DNA of 7,845 bases from Bacteroidales bacterium (GCA_017383945.1 JAFNUQ010000081.1:1-7845); one strand, 5' to 3'; counted from the first letter of the stretch, positions 1 to 7,820 are shown. Program-made: numbers and translations. Notes: generated by a model not told the origin, from the sequence alone.

Positions 1-955
1 GATGGGCGACGAGCCTTTCTATCCTGAGATGATATGTTCTGAGATCATCGCCCATTGCATTGACGAATATGACAAGGACTTCAACGAGACAATCTGTTAT
101 GGAAGCGATGTATCTGTAGAGGAAGTGATATCCTCGGCCAGAAGATTTCCGATGATGTCAGACAGACAGCTGGTAGTGGTCAAGGAAGCTCAAAGGATGT
201 CTGATATCGAAGGCCTTGTAGCCTATGCCAAAGAACCTCTAGACAGCACAGTACTGGTGCTGCTCCTCAGAGGCGCCAGCCTTGACAAACGCAAAGCCCT
301 CTACAAAGAAATACAGAAAAAGGGCGTGATAGTGGACTCCCCTCTCATCAGGGACTACGCGATTGCAGACTGGATCATCTCCTATTATAATTCGCGCTCG
401 CTACGCATCACTCCTGGAGCTGCACAGCTGCTGGCTGAGGCGACAGGCACCAACCTGAGCACAATCGCAGTAGAGACCGACAAATTGCTGAAGAACCTTC
501 CGGAGGGATGCAGAGACATCAAGGAGGAAGATATAGAAAAGAATGTCGGCATCTCGCGAAGCTACAGCGTCTTTGAGCTCACAAAAGAGCTTTCATTTAA
601 GAACTCGGCAAAAGCGCTGAAGATCGCAACGATGATGGGCAATGCAGCAAAATTCAGCCTCGCAATGACCGTCAGCGCATTGTACACACATTATAGCAGA
701 ATCCTGAAATATGCCGCTCTCGTCAGCAAAGGCGGAAGCATCTCCCCAGAAGACAAAGCAAGGGCTCTTGCCGGAGTAAATCCATATTTCTATCGCGAAT
801 ACGACACAGCAGTGCGCAATTATCCGCTGCCAAAGGCAATGATGGCAATGTCTCTGCTTTGCCAGTATGACTACCTCAGCAAGGGAGGCGATGGAGCCGG
901 TACTTCGGACAGCTCGCTGCTGAAAGAACTAGTCGTCAAATTGCTCAATCTATAA
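1..955 (+). CDS. holA: DNA polymerase III subunit delta (HolA), 5'-truncated by the window edge
   Basis: Delta subunit of the clamp-loader complex of the replicative polymerase; with delta' and tau/gamma it opens the sliding beta clamp and loads it on primed DNA. The visible 317 residues start at the GDEPFY segment, which in this family follows a short N-terminal beta strand, so roughly 20 N-terminal codons, the true start and the promoter lie to the left of the window. The ATG at 2 is therefore taken as internal. The early part holds the AAA+-like domain I (SARRFPMMSDRQLVVVKEAQ at about 45-64, a region well conserved in delta subunits). The middle carries the helical lid domain (LRITPGAAQLLAEATGTNLS at about 134-153), and the C-terminal helical collar domain ends in LLKELVVKLLNL. 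No frameshift is seen. It is convergent with hpf. Assignment is by recognised family pattern; partial status is certain enough to treat the start as unknown. Confidence 0.93.
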   Translation, partial: MGDEPFYPEMICSEIIAHCIDEYDKDFNETICYGSDVSVEEVISSARRFPMMSDRQLVVVKEAQRMSDIEGLVAYAKEPLDSTVLVLLLRGASLDKRKALYKEIQKKGVIVDSPLIRDYAIADWIISYYNSRSLRITPGAAQLLAEATGTNLSTIAVETDKLLKNLPEGCRDIKEEDIEKNVGISRSYSVFELTKELSFKNSAKALKIATMMGNAAKFSLAMTVSALYTHYSRILKYAALVSKGGSISPEDKARALAGVNPYFYREYDTAVRNYPLPKAMMAMSLLCQYDYLSKGGDGAGTSDSSLLKELVVKLLNL

Positions 956-960
956 TACAA

Positions 961-988
961 GAAAAGCCAGCATCACTGCTGGCTTTTC
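961..988. terminator. Bidirectional intrinsic terminator between holA and hpf
   Basis: A perfect 12-bp inverted repeat (arms 961-972 and 977-988, loop TCAC) lies in the 35-nt space between the two convergent stop codons. The arm reads GAAAAGCCAGCA, so the base of the stem is A-rich on the 5' side and gives a TTTT run on the 3' side of the transcript in either direction. It starts 5 nt after the holA stop and 2 nt after the hpf stop. The geometry fits one rho-independent terminator serving both the holA transcript and the long minus-strand transcript. The U tract is short and partly inside the stem. Confidence 0.85.
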
Positions 989-990
989 CA

Positions 991-1281
991 TTAAATATCC
1001 ATTTTCTTTTCTTTTACTCTAGTAATCTTTTCCTTCATCACATCTACACTTTCTGTAATTGAATTTTCAAAAGTGTCTGCTACCTTTTCTACGATGAGGT
1101 CATTTCCAGGGATGTGAATCTGAATCTTAGTCTTCTTGCCATCCTTTGTATCCTCAAGGATAACTTCTACTTCCTGTGCTTGTTCTTCACAGAACTTAGA
1201 TAGACGTGAGACCTTTTTCTCGACGAATGCGATGAGCTTCTCACCTGCGTCGAACTTCATTGCGCGGATTTTAATCTCCAT
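991..1281 (-). CDS. hpf: Ribosome hibernation promoting factor, short form (HPF/RaiA family)
   Basis: Small cytoplasmic protein of the HPF/YfiA family that binds the 30S decoding region and holds ribosomes in an inactive state in slow growth or starvation. From the chosen start it is 96 residues, the usual length of short HPF, with the beta-alpha-beta-beta-beta-alpha pattern: MEIKIRAMKF strand, helix with EKLIAFVEKKVSRLSKF (14-30), strands EVEVILED (37-44) and KTKIQIHIPG (50-59), and the C-terminal helix to a Lys-rich end. There is no long-form C-terminal dimerisation domain. The frame is open up to 1326, but the start at 1281 fits the family N terminus and is preceded by a good Shine-Dalgarno sequence. 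The start overlaps the xerC stop by 11 nt, so translation is probably coupled. The gene is last in its transcript, directly before the hairpin at 961-988. The symbol raiA is also used for such proteins. Confidence 0.92.
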   Translation of the reverse strand: MEIKIRAMKFDAGEKLIAFVEKKVSRLSKFCEEQAQEVEVILEDTKDGKKTKIQIHIPGNDLIVEKVADTFENSITESVDVMKEKITRVKEKKMDI

Positions 1282-2176
1282 AATTACCTCCATTTTTAGC
1301 CCTTGGGTGGGCATTGATATATACACTTTTTAGGCGCTGAATTGAATTATGCGTATACACCTGTGTTGCCGCTAGTGAAGAGTGTCCAAGCATCTCCTTG
1401 ATTGAATTGATATCAGAACCTTCTTCAAGCAACTGGCTTGCGATAGTGTGTCTGAGCACGTGTGGAGATAATTGACCATTGATCCCTGCGACACCTAGCT
1501 CTTCCTTGACGGCCCTGTCGACAAAAACCGGATAGAGGCGCTTGCCGGTGGGTGTCTGAAGGAGTGGAGCTTCTGCAGAAATATCAACATATTTCAAAGA
1601 ACCTAACGATTGTAAATATAATAAAAAATCATCACATAACATAGTTGAGAGCGGAATTTCTCTCATTTTATCTCCTTTTCCTGTTACTTTCAGAACGCGT
1701 CTGGACGCATCAAAAGAACTGCGATTGAGAGAGATGAGCTCACTACGTCGGATGCCTGTGCAATATAGCACATTGATAATCATATAATTGAGCGCTTTAG
1801 GATAGGCTCCGTACTCCAAAACGCCTTTATTTTCTTGAAAGTACCGCTCAATCTCCTCTCTTTTATAGAATTTTGCAAGTTGTTTGGAGACGCGAGGGCG
1901 CTTTACCAGTCGTGCCGGATTGGATTTGAGCTTGCCCTGCTTTACAAGGTAGCGGCAATAGCTACTCAAGACACTAAGATGCATGGACACACTCTTGGGA
2001 TTCATCCCACACTCATCCATCAGGTGCACCTCATAACTCCTTATATTATTGATTGTAGGGACAGACTCCGGGCCAATATATCCATAAAAGTCCTCAAGCA
2101 CCTTTGAATATGATTCACAAGTGCGATCAGAGTATCTTTTTATAGCTTTGATATATTGGATAAAATCACTTGGCAT
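1271..2176 (-). CDS. xerC: Tyrosine recombinase, XerC/XerD family
   Basis: Site-specific recombinase of the phage-integrase family; XerC/XerD pairs resolve chromosome dimers at dif near the replication terminus. From the chosen start it has 301 residues, typical of Xer. The N-terminal SAM-like DNA-binding domain covers about 1-85 (FIQYIKAIKRYSDRTCESYS) and the catalytic domain about 105-290. All catalytic residues are present: Arg143 in TGIRRSEL, Lys167 in TGKGDK, His239 and Arg242 in SPHVLRH, His265 in MLGHSS and nucleophile Tyr274 in TQVYTH. The frame is open to 2251, but the start at 2176 (MPSDFIQYI) matches the family N terminus and overlaps the cca stop by 11 nt (ATGCCAAGTGA). The stop overlaps hpf by 11 nt. 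The adjacent hpf is the usual Bacteroidota partner, which favours the housekeeping enzyme over a mobile-element integrase. XerC versus XerD cannot be settled from the sequence alone. Confidence 0.88.
   Translation of the reverse strand: MPSDFIQYIKAIKRYSDRTCESYSKVLEDFYGYIGPESVPTINNIRSYEVHLMDECGMNPKSVSMHLSVLSSYCRYLVKQGKLKSNPARLVKRPRVSKQLAKFYKREEIERYFQENKGVLEYGAYPKALNYMIINVLYCTGIRRSELISLNRSSFDASRRVLKVTGKGDKMREIPLSTMLCDDFLLYLQSLGSLKYVDISAEAPLLQTPTGKRLYPVFVDRAVKEELGVAGINGQLSPHVLRHTIASQLLEEGSDINSIKEMLGHSSLAATQVYTHNSIQRLKSVYINAHPRAKNGGNYGD
1286..1291 (-). promoter_or_regulatory. Shine-Dalgarno sequence of hpf, inside the xerC 3' end
   Basis: The minus strand reads GGAGGT, then AATT, then the ATG of hpf. 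This is a near-perfect Shine-Dalgarno core at a short spacing, and it decides the hpf start at 1281 rather than the upstream in-frame ATG codons at 1293, 1314 or 1326. The six bases are also the Gly-Gly codons (GGA GGT) near the end of XerC. The other starts in this window show no comparable motif, as is usual in Bacteroidota. Confidence 0.75.
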
Positions 2177-3590
2177 CAAGTCCGAGTTCTGGAGCGCGTT
2201 TGCGCATATACACATCTGCCTCTTCAAAATTATTACCGATCTCTCCGTCAAGGATTGCTTCCTTCACCATTTCCTTGAGAAGACCGATCTCACGACAAGG
2301 TTCGATTCCGTATACTGACATAACGTATTCGCCGGTAATCGGATTCTTGAAGTTGCGGACTGCATCCTTGGCTTCAACTTCCACGAGCTTGGCCTTGACG
2401 AGTTCAAAATTTGCCTTCAGGCGTGCAACCTTGGCCTCATTCTTTGAGGTGATGTCTGCACTGCAGAGTTGCATTAGATCATCTATATCATCGCCGGCAT
2501 CAAAGAGCAACCTACGCACAGCGGAATCAGTTACCTCGCTGTCAACCAGCGCGATAGGTCTAAGATGCAGACGCACAAGTTTGGTCACATATTTACCTTC
2601 GTCAACAGGCAGCTTCAGGCGATTGAATATCTTGGGTACCTGTCGTGCTCCTACCACCTCGTGACCATGGAATGTCCAGCCAATTGCAGGGTCAAAACGC
2701 TTGCTCGCCGCTTTTCCGATGTCGTGCAGCAATGCTGCCCATCTGAGCCACAGCAATTTATCGGATTCTTTAATATTCTCGAGCACGGTCAGAGTGTGCT
2801 GGAAATTATCTTTATGTCCTCTTCCATCTACAGTCTCTACTCCTTTGAGAGCGGAGAGCTCAGGAAGGATATATGGCAGAAGTCCGCATCTGTCCATCAG
2901 CTCAAACGCCATCGCAGGCTTCTGAGTCACGAGCATCTTATTGAGCTCATCAGTGATGCGCTCCTTGGACAGGATATTGAGCCTGTCTGCAATTCTGTTC
3001 ATAGACTCTATCGACTCGTCTACGATACGGAACTGAAGTTTATCGGTAGAAAGTTTAGTTGCAAATCTCACTGCCCTCAGCATTCTAAGAGGGTCATCGC
3101 TATATGTCGTGTCGGGATCAAGAGGCGTACGGATCAGACCAGCAGCAAGGTCCTTAATACCGCCAAACGGGTCAACCAGCGCACCGAAATCTTCTTTCTG
3201 AAGAGAAAACGCCATCGCATTGATAGTAAAATCGCGGCGCAACTGATCATCCTCGAGAGTACCGTTTTCTACTATCGGCTTGCGCGAATCCCGCCTGTAG
3301 GACTCCTTGCGGGCACCGACAAACTCAAGCTCGTCCTGTCCGTAGCGAAGCATCGCAGTGCCAAAGTTCTTGAACACGGTCACTTTGCGATGAAGCCTCT
3401 CCCCTACAGCTGTGGCAAAATCAATTCCACTGCCTTCAACAACCACATCAATATCCTTGCACTCTCTTCCCAGAAAACAATCTCTTACATAGCCACCTAT
3501 CACAAAGGCCCTGACGCCTTTCTGATGGGCGATTTCTGAGAGGATGGAGAAGATAGGTCTATCCAGAAATTGAGAAGTTATTGTCGACAT
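2166..3590 (-). CDS. cca: CCA tRNA nucleotidyltransferase with HD domain
   Basis: Class II nucleotidyltransferase that adds or repairs the 3' CCA end of tRNAs without a template. It is 474 residues. The polymerase head shows GGYVRD (32-37) and the metal-binding Asp pair in DIDVVV (Asp46, Asp48), motif B RRDFTINAM (118-126), motif C as DPFGG (140-144) and motif D as DDPLR (165-169), where many relatives have EDPLR. A C-terminal HD domain follows at about 255-385, with His265, the HD pair 289-290 in LLHDIGK, His308/His310 and Asp379. In other bacteria this domain gives phosphohydrolase or phosphatase activity. The start at 3590 overlaps the upstream gene by 13 nt and no Shine-Dalgarno sequence is seen. 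CCA-adding and A-adding enzymes cannot be told apart reliably by motifs, but a single complete copy next to housekeeping genes favours CCA-adding. Confidence 0.93.
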   Translation of the reverse strand: MSTITSQFLDRPIFSILSEIAHQKGVRAFVIGGYVRDCFLGRECKDIDVVVEGSGIDFATAVGERLHRKVTVFKNFGTAMLRYGQDELEFVGARKESYRRDSRKPIVENGTLEDDQLRRDFTINAMAFSLQKEDFGALVDPFGGIKDLAAGLIRTPLDPDTTYSDDPLRMLRAVRFATKLSTDKLQFRIVDESIESMNRIADRLNILSKERITDELNKMLVTQKPAMAFELMDRCGLLPYILPELSALKGVETVDGRGHKDNFQHTLTVLENIKESDKLLWLRWAALLHDIGKAASKRFDPAIGWTFHGHEVVGARQVPKIFNRLKLPVDEGKYVTKLVRLHLRPIALVDSEVTDSAVRRLLFDAGDDIDDLMQLCSADITSKNEAKVARLKANFELVKAKLVEVEAKDAVRNFKNPITGEYVMSVYGIEPCREIGLLKEMVKEAILDGEIGNNFEEADVYMRKRAPELGLDAK

Positions 3591-3979
3591 AGCATTTCAT
3601 TATAATCAGGGACAGAGTCACAAGGAACAAATATCCCATCTTTCAACTTGTAAAGATAAGTTAAATTTCCGTTGGTAAGTATAATATAATGTACTCCCAA
3701 CACAGAGTTATACCTCATCGATTGCTCGACGACCGCAGCATCAAGGGGCACAGAAGGTCTCTTGCATTCCACCACAGCCAGAGGTCTTAACTCCTTATCA
3801 TACACTAGGATATCCGCTCTATACTGCTTATCGCCAAACTTAAAGCCCACTTCGGATTTCATCATATGCAAAGGCACCTTGAAGACTTCCTGAAGTTGTA
3901 ATATAAACCACTGCCGCACCTGTTCTTCAGGTGTGGCAGTGACTTCTTTACGTCGTAGCGGATCCCAGATGAGGTTCAT
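3578..3979 (-). CDS. Stand-alone HsdR N-terminal domain protein (PD-(D/E)XK nuclease fold), function unknown
   Basis: A 133-residue protein resembling the N-terminal nuclease domain of type I restriction HsdR subunits (HSDR_N_2 type), without the helicase part. Visible nuclease-fold features are Glu18/Glu19 in TPEEQVRQ, Asp56 in YRADILVY, the Glu71-x-Lys73 pair in VVECKRP and a Gln86-x3-Tyr90 motif (EQSMRYN), the last known from HsdR-type RecB-like nucleases. All residues expected for metal-dependent cleavage seem to be present, so an active site is plausible, but no activity is established here. It is not part of a restriction operon: no hsdM, hsdS or helicase is nearby. It begins 3 nt after the ribulokinase stop (TAGCAGATG) and overlaps cca by 13 nt. 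From memory, similar small proteins are widespread in Bacteroidota and often lie near holA, which is also in this window; a DNA housekeeping role would be inference. Confidence 0.85.
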   Translation of the reverse strand: MNLIWDPLRRKEVTATPEEQVRQWFILQLQEVFKVPLHMMKSEVGFKFGDKQYRADILVYDKELRPLAVVECKRPSVPLDAAVVEQSMRYNSVLGVHYIILTNGNLTYLYKLKDGIFVPCDSVPDYNEMLCRQ

Positions 3980-3982
3980 CTG

Positions 3983-5581
3983 CTATTTCTTAACATTAAC
4001 AGCAGCTGCCTCTACAGGAAGACAAGCCATATAGTTCTGCAGATATGCGTTAAATCCAGCAACTTCCTCTGCTGTAGGGACAATCTCTACACCTGCATCG
4101 CCTGCAAATACCTTCTTGTCAAGGTACTCATCAAGAGGCAGATTATCCTGATTATTAACGAGATATCCGGCAAGGAGAGCAATACCCCAGGCTCCACCTT
4201 CGCCTGCAGTCTCCATCACAGAGATAGGCGAATTCAAAGCAGCAGCAAGCACTCTCTGACCGACTCCCTTGGTCTTGAAAAGACCGCCATGGCCGGTGAT
4301 TCTATCAACTTTTACATTCTCCTCCTTGAAGAGCACATCATTGCCGGCCTTGAGCACTGCAACGGAGCCATAGAGGTGAGCGCGCATAAAGTTGGCAAGA
4401 GAGAACTTATCCGTTGCACTGCGCACAAAGAGAGGTCTTCCCTCTGCAAATCCTGTAACAGGCTCTCCTGAGATATAATTATATGACACAAGACCACCAC
4501 AGTCTGCGTCTCCTGTCAAAGCGTGGTTGTACAGCTTGCCGAAAACCTCACCCATATCTACAGGTACTCCAAGCAATTCCTGATATTCCTTAAAGAGGCC
4601 GACCCAAGCATTGAGGTCTGATGTACAGTTATTGCAGTGCACCATCGCAACAAGGCTTCCGTCAGGAGTAGTGACCATATCGATCATCTCGTTTGGCTTG
4701 CTGAGATCCTTCTCAAGAACTATCATCGAGAACGAAGATGTTCCTGCAGAAACATTACCAGTGCGCTGCTTAACAGCATTGGTAGCTACCATTCCTGTAC
4801 CTGCGTCACCCTCTGGCGGGCAGAGAGGCACTCCAGCCTGAAGCTTGCCAGAAGGATCGAGCTTGAGAGCACCTTCGGCAGTCAAGATACCGGCATCAGC
4901 ACCGGCAGATATTGCCTTAGGGAGGATATCACGGAGCTTCCAAGGAAATCCCTTAGGAGCAACAAGAGCATCAAACTTCTCAACCATTGCGGCAGAGTAG
5001 TCCTTTGTCTGAGGATCTACCGGAATCATACCTGAAGCATCACCGATTCCCAAAACTCTCTGACCTGTCAACTGCCAGTGTATGTAGCCAGCAAGAGTAG
5101 TAAGGAAGTCAATATCAGCCACATGCTCCTCACCATTGAGGATTGCCTGATAGAGATGAGAAATGCTCCAGCGAAGAGGAATATTGTAGACAAAAAGCTC
5201 AGAAAGCTCTGCTGCAGCAGGACCTGTATTAGTGTTGCGCCAGGTTCTGAACGGAACGAGAATATTCTGATTCTTGTCAAAAGCCATATAGCCGTGCATC
5301 ATCGCACTCACGCCGATTGCAGCTAGCTGTGTGAGTTCCACATCATATTGTTTCTTCACATCGGCACGGAGATCTGCATAGCAATCCTGAAGACCAGCCC
5401 AGATGGCATCGATACTATATGTCCAAAGACCATCCACAAGCTGATTTTCCCATGCGTGACTGCCCTGAGCTATAGGTTTATTATCGCTGTCGACAAGGAC
5501 AGCCTTAATGCGAGTAGAGCCAAGCTCGATACCGAGGATGGCTTTACCCGACTGAATTACTGATTTAGCGCAAGTTGACAT
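3983..5581 (-). CDS. araB: L-ribulokinase, FGGY carbohydrate kinase family
   Basis: ATP-dependent kinase predicted to convert L-ribulose to L-ribulose-5-phosphate, the second step of arabinose breakdown. At 532 residues it has the two actin-like FGGY domains. The first phosphate-binding segment is [15 protein letters not shown] (17-31). [11 protein letters not shown] (92-102) and RTWRNTNT (112-119) fall in the sugar-binding region, the likely catalytic base is Asp259 in EGDAGTG, the second phosphate loop is NVSAGTSS (276-283), and the adenosine region spans about 428-473 ([12 protein letters not shown], then [14 protein letters not shown]). It is somewhat shorter than E. coli AraB (566) and looks like the Bacteroides/Clostridium ribulokinase branch. 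Substrate is inferred mainly from position: its ATG overlaps the araA stop as TAATG. No Shine-Dalgarno sequence is seen, so coupled translation is likely. A xylulokinase-like role is the main alternative, less likely between araA and araD partners. Confidence 0.88.
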   Translation of the reverse strand: MSTCAKSVIQSGKAILGIELGSTRIKAVLVDSDNKPIAQGSHAWENQLVDGLWTYSIDAIWAGLQDCYADLRADVKKQYDVELTQLAAIGVSAMMHGYMAFDKNQNILVPFRTWRNTNTGPAAAELSELFVYNIPLRWSISHLYQAILNGEEHVADIDFLTTLAGYIHWQLTGQRVLGIGDASGMIPVDPQTKDYSAAMVEKFDALVAPKGFPWKLRDILPKAISAGADAGILTAEGALKLDPSGKLQAGVPLCPPEGDAGTGMVATNAVKQRTGNVSAGTSSFSMIVLEKDLSKPNEMIDMVTTPDGSLVAMVHCNNCTSDLNAWVGLFKEYQELLGVPVDMGEVFGKLYNHALTGDADCGGLVSYNYISGEPVTGFAEGRPLFVRSATDKFSLANFMRAHLYGSVAVLKAGNDVLFKEENVKVDRITGHGGLFKTKGVGQRVLAAALNSPISVMETAGEGGAWGIALLAGYLVNNQDNLPLDEYLDKKVFAGDAGVEIVPTAEEVAGFNAYLQNYMACLPVEAAAVNVKK

Positions 5582-7122
5582 TACTTGAGTGCTTTATTAA
5601 GAAGGTAGTAAATCTCATTGATGCGCACATCACGCTTGAAGCTCTCAAGGGTTGTATCCTTGCTGATGTGAAGCATCTCGATATCAGCGATTTCCGCATA
5701 ATCCTCCCAATACTCAGGAGTAATATCATATGAGAATGCAGAGTGGTGTGTACCACCGGCGATGAGCCAAGCTGCGGCACCTACCTCAAAGTTTGGCTGA
5801 GGAATCCAAAGTGCAGAAGCTACAGGCAACTTAGGAAGCGGCTTGCTCTTGATGCACTCAACATCAGCAGCGATAAGGCGGAAGCGGCCACCCATATCAA
5901 CAATAGTAGCAGCAATACCACTACCCTGCTTGCTAGTAAACACGAGACGAGCGGTAGGAGTCTTTCTCACTCCGATGCCAAGGTGGTGAACCTCAAGCTT
6001 AGGTTTATCCTCGGCAATCATCGGACAGATCTCAAGCATGTGAGACTGCAAGATTGCAGACTTCTCGCCGTCAAAGTTGAGAGTATAATCCTCGAGGAAT
6101 GAGCATCCCTGTGGAAGACCCTGAGTCATATACCATACTGTGCGATAAAGAGCGGCGGTCTTCCAGTCACCTTCAGCACCGAAACCATAACCTTCAGCCA
6201 TCAGGCGCTGTGAAGCAAGACCAGGAATCTGATCAAAGCCCTTGCCTGTAGACTCAACAGCCACATCACCGAGATCATCAAAATTGGTAGTGAAGCCCTT
6301 TGCGCCCTTGGCTGTGAGCACAGCTCTGAGAGTGAGCTCTGCCTTGGCTGAGTTCCAGACCTTCTTGTATTCGAGGCTCTCCTTATCCTCTATCTTTGAG
6401 CAATGGTCATACTCCTCAAAATAGGTCTTGACGAGAGCATCAACATCAGCATCAGCAACCTGCTCAAAATAGGTCATCACCTCGCTGAAAGGCATATAAT
6501 CAACGTGGTAGCCAAGTCTCATCTCTGCCTCTACCTTATCACCGTCTGTAACGGCAACATTGTTCATCTGATCGCCGAAGCGAAGGATGAGACAATCCTG
6601 GGCATCAGCCCAAGCAGCGGCAACTCTCTGCCATACAGCAATATGCTCAAGAGTCTTAGCGTCCTTCCAGTAACCTACGACTGTCTTGTGACCCTTGCGC
6701 ATGCGAGCGAGTATATGAGCATACTCTCTATCTCCGTGGGCACTCTGGTTAAGGTTCATAAAGTCCATATCCATCTCATCCCAAGGAATCTCCTCGTTAA
6801 ACTGAGTATGGAAATGAAGAAGAGGTTTGCGGAGTTTCTGCATTCCGTGAATCCACATCTTTGCAGGTGAGAATGTGTGCATCCAGGTGATAACACCCAC
6901 ACACTTAGGATCTGACTCCGCACGAGTCATCACGTCAAGAACTTCCTTTGAAGAGTTTGAAGTACCTTTATAAACAACCTTGATCGGAAGGATACCTGAC
7001 TCGTTCATACCATCCACCATCTTCTGTGAATGAGAGTCTACCTGCACAACTGCGTCTCCACCATAAAGGAGCTGAGCTCCTGTCACAAACCACACTTCGT
7101 GGTTCTCATATGCTTTAATCAT
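5581..7122 (-). CDS. araA: L-arabinose isomerase
   Basis: Cytoplasmic metal-dependent isomerase converting L-arabinose to L-ribulose, the first step of the pathway. It is 513 residues (E. coli AraA is 500). The N-terminal region has the typical [12 protein letters not shown] (10-21) and the [14 protein letters not shown] segment (78-91), followed by [14 protein letters not shown] (101-114). Expected manganese ligands are present: Glu310 in [13 protein letters not shown], Glu344 in FLEDYT, His361 in SHMLEICP, and His459/His460 in GGTHHSAFS. The start codon lies 5 nt after the araD stop with an A-rich leader and no Shine-Dalgarno sequence, usual for Bacteroidota. The stop overlaps the kinase start by one base (TAATG). 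The gene is intact, with no internal stop or frameshift. Confidence 0.97.
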   Translation of the reverse strand: MIKAYENHEVWFVTGAQLLYGGDAVVQVDSHSQKMVDGMNESGILPIKVVYKGTSNSSKEVLDVMTRAESDPKCVGVITWMHTFSPAKMWIHGMQKLRKPLLHFHTQFNEEIPWDEMDMDFMNLNQSAHGDREYAHILARMRKGHKTVVGYWKDAKTLEHIAVWQRVAAAWADAQDCLILRFGDQMNNVAVTDGDKVEAEMRLGYHVDYMPFSEVMTYFEQVADADVDALVKTYFEEYDHCSKIEDKESLEYKKVWNSAKAELTLRAVLTAKGAKGFTTNFDDLGDVAVESTGKGFDQIPGLASQRLMAEGYGFGAEGDWKTAALYRTVWYMTQGLPQGCSFLEDYTLNFDGEKSAILQSHMLEICPMIAEDKPKLEVHHLGIGVRKTPTARLVFTSKQGSGIAATIVDMGGRFRLIAADVECIKSKPLPKLPVASALWIPQPNFEVGAAAWLIAGGTHHSAFSYDITPEYWEDYAEIADIEMLHISKDTTLESFKRDVRINEIYYLLNKALK

Positions 7123-7127
7123 AATAT

Positions 7128-7820
7128 CTATTTTTTAATTTGTCCGTAATATGCGTTTGGACCATGCTTGCGCGAGAAATGTTTCTCAACAAGCAATGGA
7201 TTCATTGTAAGAGAAGGATTTACCGAGTAGGCGATAAAAGCCATCTTGGCAACCTGCTCAAGCACTACTGCATTGTGTACCGCTTCAAATGCGTCCTTAC
7301 CCCAAGAGAACGGACCGTGATTCTTCACAAGCACGCCTGGAGTGTGTACCGGATTGATTCCCTCAAAACGCTTCACGATCACATTACCGGTCTCAAGCTC
7401 ATATTCGCCTTTGACTTCAGCTTCTGTCATATCATCTGTACAAGGGACAGCATCGTGGAAGTAATCAGCGTGGGTTGTGCCGATATTAGGGATATCTTTA
7501 CCCGCTTGTGCCCAAGCAGTTGCAAAGGTCGAATGAGTGTGCACCACTCCCCCAATCTCAGGAAAAGCCTTATACAGCACAACGTGAGTTGGAGTGTCTG
7601 AAGAAGGATTGAGCTCACCCTCGACCACATTACCGTCGAGATCCACAACAACCATATCTTCAGGCTTCATATCATCATAGCTCACACCTGAAGGCTTGAT
7701 AACTACCAGACCGCTCTCGCGATCAATAGCAGAAACATTACCCCAAGTGAAGATTACCAGACCGTGCTTTACAAGCTCAAGGTTGGCATCACAAACTTTC
7801 TTTTTGAGTTCTTCAAGCAT
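7128..7820 (-). CDS. araD: L-ribulose-5-phosphate 4-epimerase
   Basis: Zinc-dependent class II aldolase-family enzyme that epimerises L-ribulose-5-phosphate to D-xylulose-5-phosphate, feeding the pentose phosphate pathway. It is 230 residues, almost identical in length to E. coli AraD (231) and alignable from the first residues (MLEELKKKV). Zinc ligands are His94 and His96 in VVHTHS and His168 in VKNHGPF, with Asp75 in PSSDTPTH beside the site. Catalytic Asp119 is seen in TTHADYF and Tyr225 in the C-terminal NAYYGQ. Other substrate-site segments are TWGNVSA (25-31) and KPSG (42-45). This is the first of the three arabinose genes in the window. Only 25 bases remain upstream, they stay open in frame, and no strong Shine-Dalgarno sequence is seen. 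The operon promoter and regulator site are therefore outside the window. Confidence 0.97.
   Translation of the reverse strand: MLEELKKKVCDANLELVKHGLVIFTWGNVSAIDRESGLVVIKPSGVSYDDMKPEDMVVVDLDGNVVEGELNPSSDTPTHVVLYKAFPEIGGVVHTHSTFATAWAQAGKDIPNIGTTHADYFHDAVPCTDDMTEAEVKGEYELETGNVIVKRFEGINPVHTPGVLVKNHGPFSWGKDAFEAVHNAVVLEQVAKMAFIAYSVNPSLTMNPLLVEKHFSRKHGPNAYYGQIKK

Larger units (their letters stand above)
3983..7820 (-). other. araD-araA-araB L-arabinose catabolic operon segment
   Basis: Three genes in the order araD, araA, kinase, with 5 nt and then a one-base overlap between them, encode the whole conversion of L-arabinose to D-xylulose-5-phosphate. Sugar transport and regulation are not represented. 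In other Bacteroides a Nudix-type AraR regulator and a sodium-sugar symporter are known for this pathway, so similar genes may lie beyond 7845. The next gene follows after only 3 nt, so the transcript probably does not end here. Confidence 0.8.

Noticed and set aside
1282..1326. Upstream in-frame extension of hpf (start at 1326).
   Set aside because: The extra 15 residues do not match HPF proteins and the Shine-Dalgarno sequence at 1286-1291 points to the start at 1281.
1271..2176. Tyrosine recombinase as the integrase of a mobile element.
   Set aside because: The length, the overlapping housekeeping neighbours and the linked hpf fit chromosomal Xer; no attachment-site repeats, tRNA or cargo genes are seen.
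2177..2251. Upstream in-frame extension of xerC (start at 2251).
   Set aside because: The extra 25 residues fall inside cca and do not resemble the Xer N terminus; the start at 2176 gives the usual length.
2170..2664. A 164-codon + strand frame opposite the 3' part of cca.
   Set aside because: Its Ser/Thr/Arg-rich, low-complexity translation is typical of an antisense shadow; no domain is recognised.
2565..3539. A 324-codon open frame on the + strand opposite cca.
   Set aside because: It lies wholly antisense to a well-supported gene, its translation is rich in Cys, His and Ser with no recognisable domain, and it is most simply explained by codon bias of cca.
3835..3842. TAAGTTTG on the minus strand inside the HsdR-N gene, matching the Bacteroidota -7 box TAnnTTTG.
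   Set aside because: The nearest upstream TTTG (3869-3872) is 26 nt away rather than about 19-21, so the match may be chance; it is kept only as a weak candidate internal promoter for cca.
3578..3979. Possible restriction-modification or defence system based on the HsdR-like domain.
   Set aside because: There is no methyltransferase, specificity or helicase gene in the window, and the neighbours are housekeeping genes.
6403..6870. A 155-codon + strand frame inside araA, along with a similar one at 7140-7601 inside araD.
   Set aside because: Both are antisense to intact catalytic genes and show no family resemblance.
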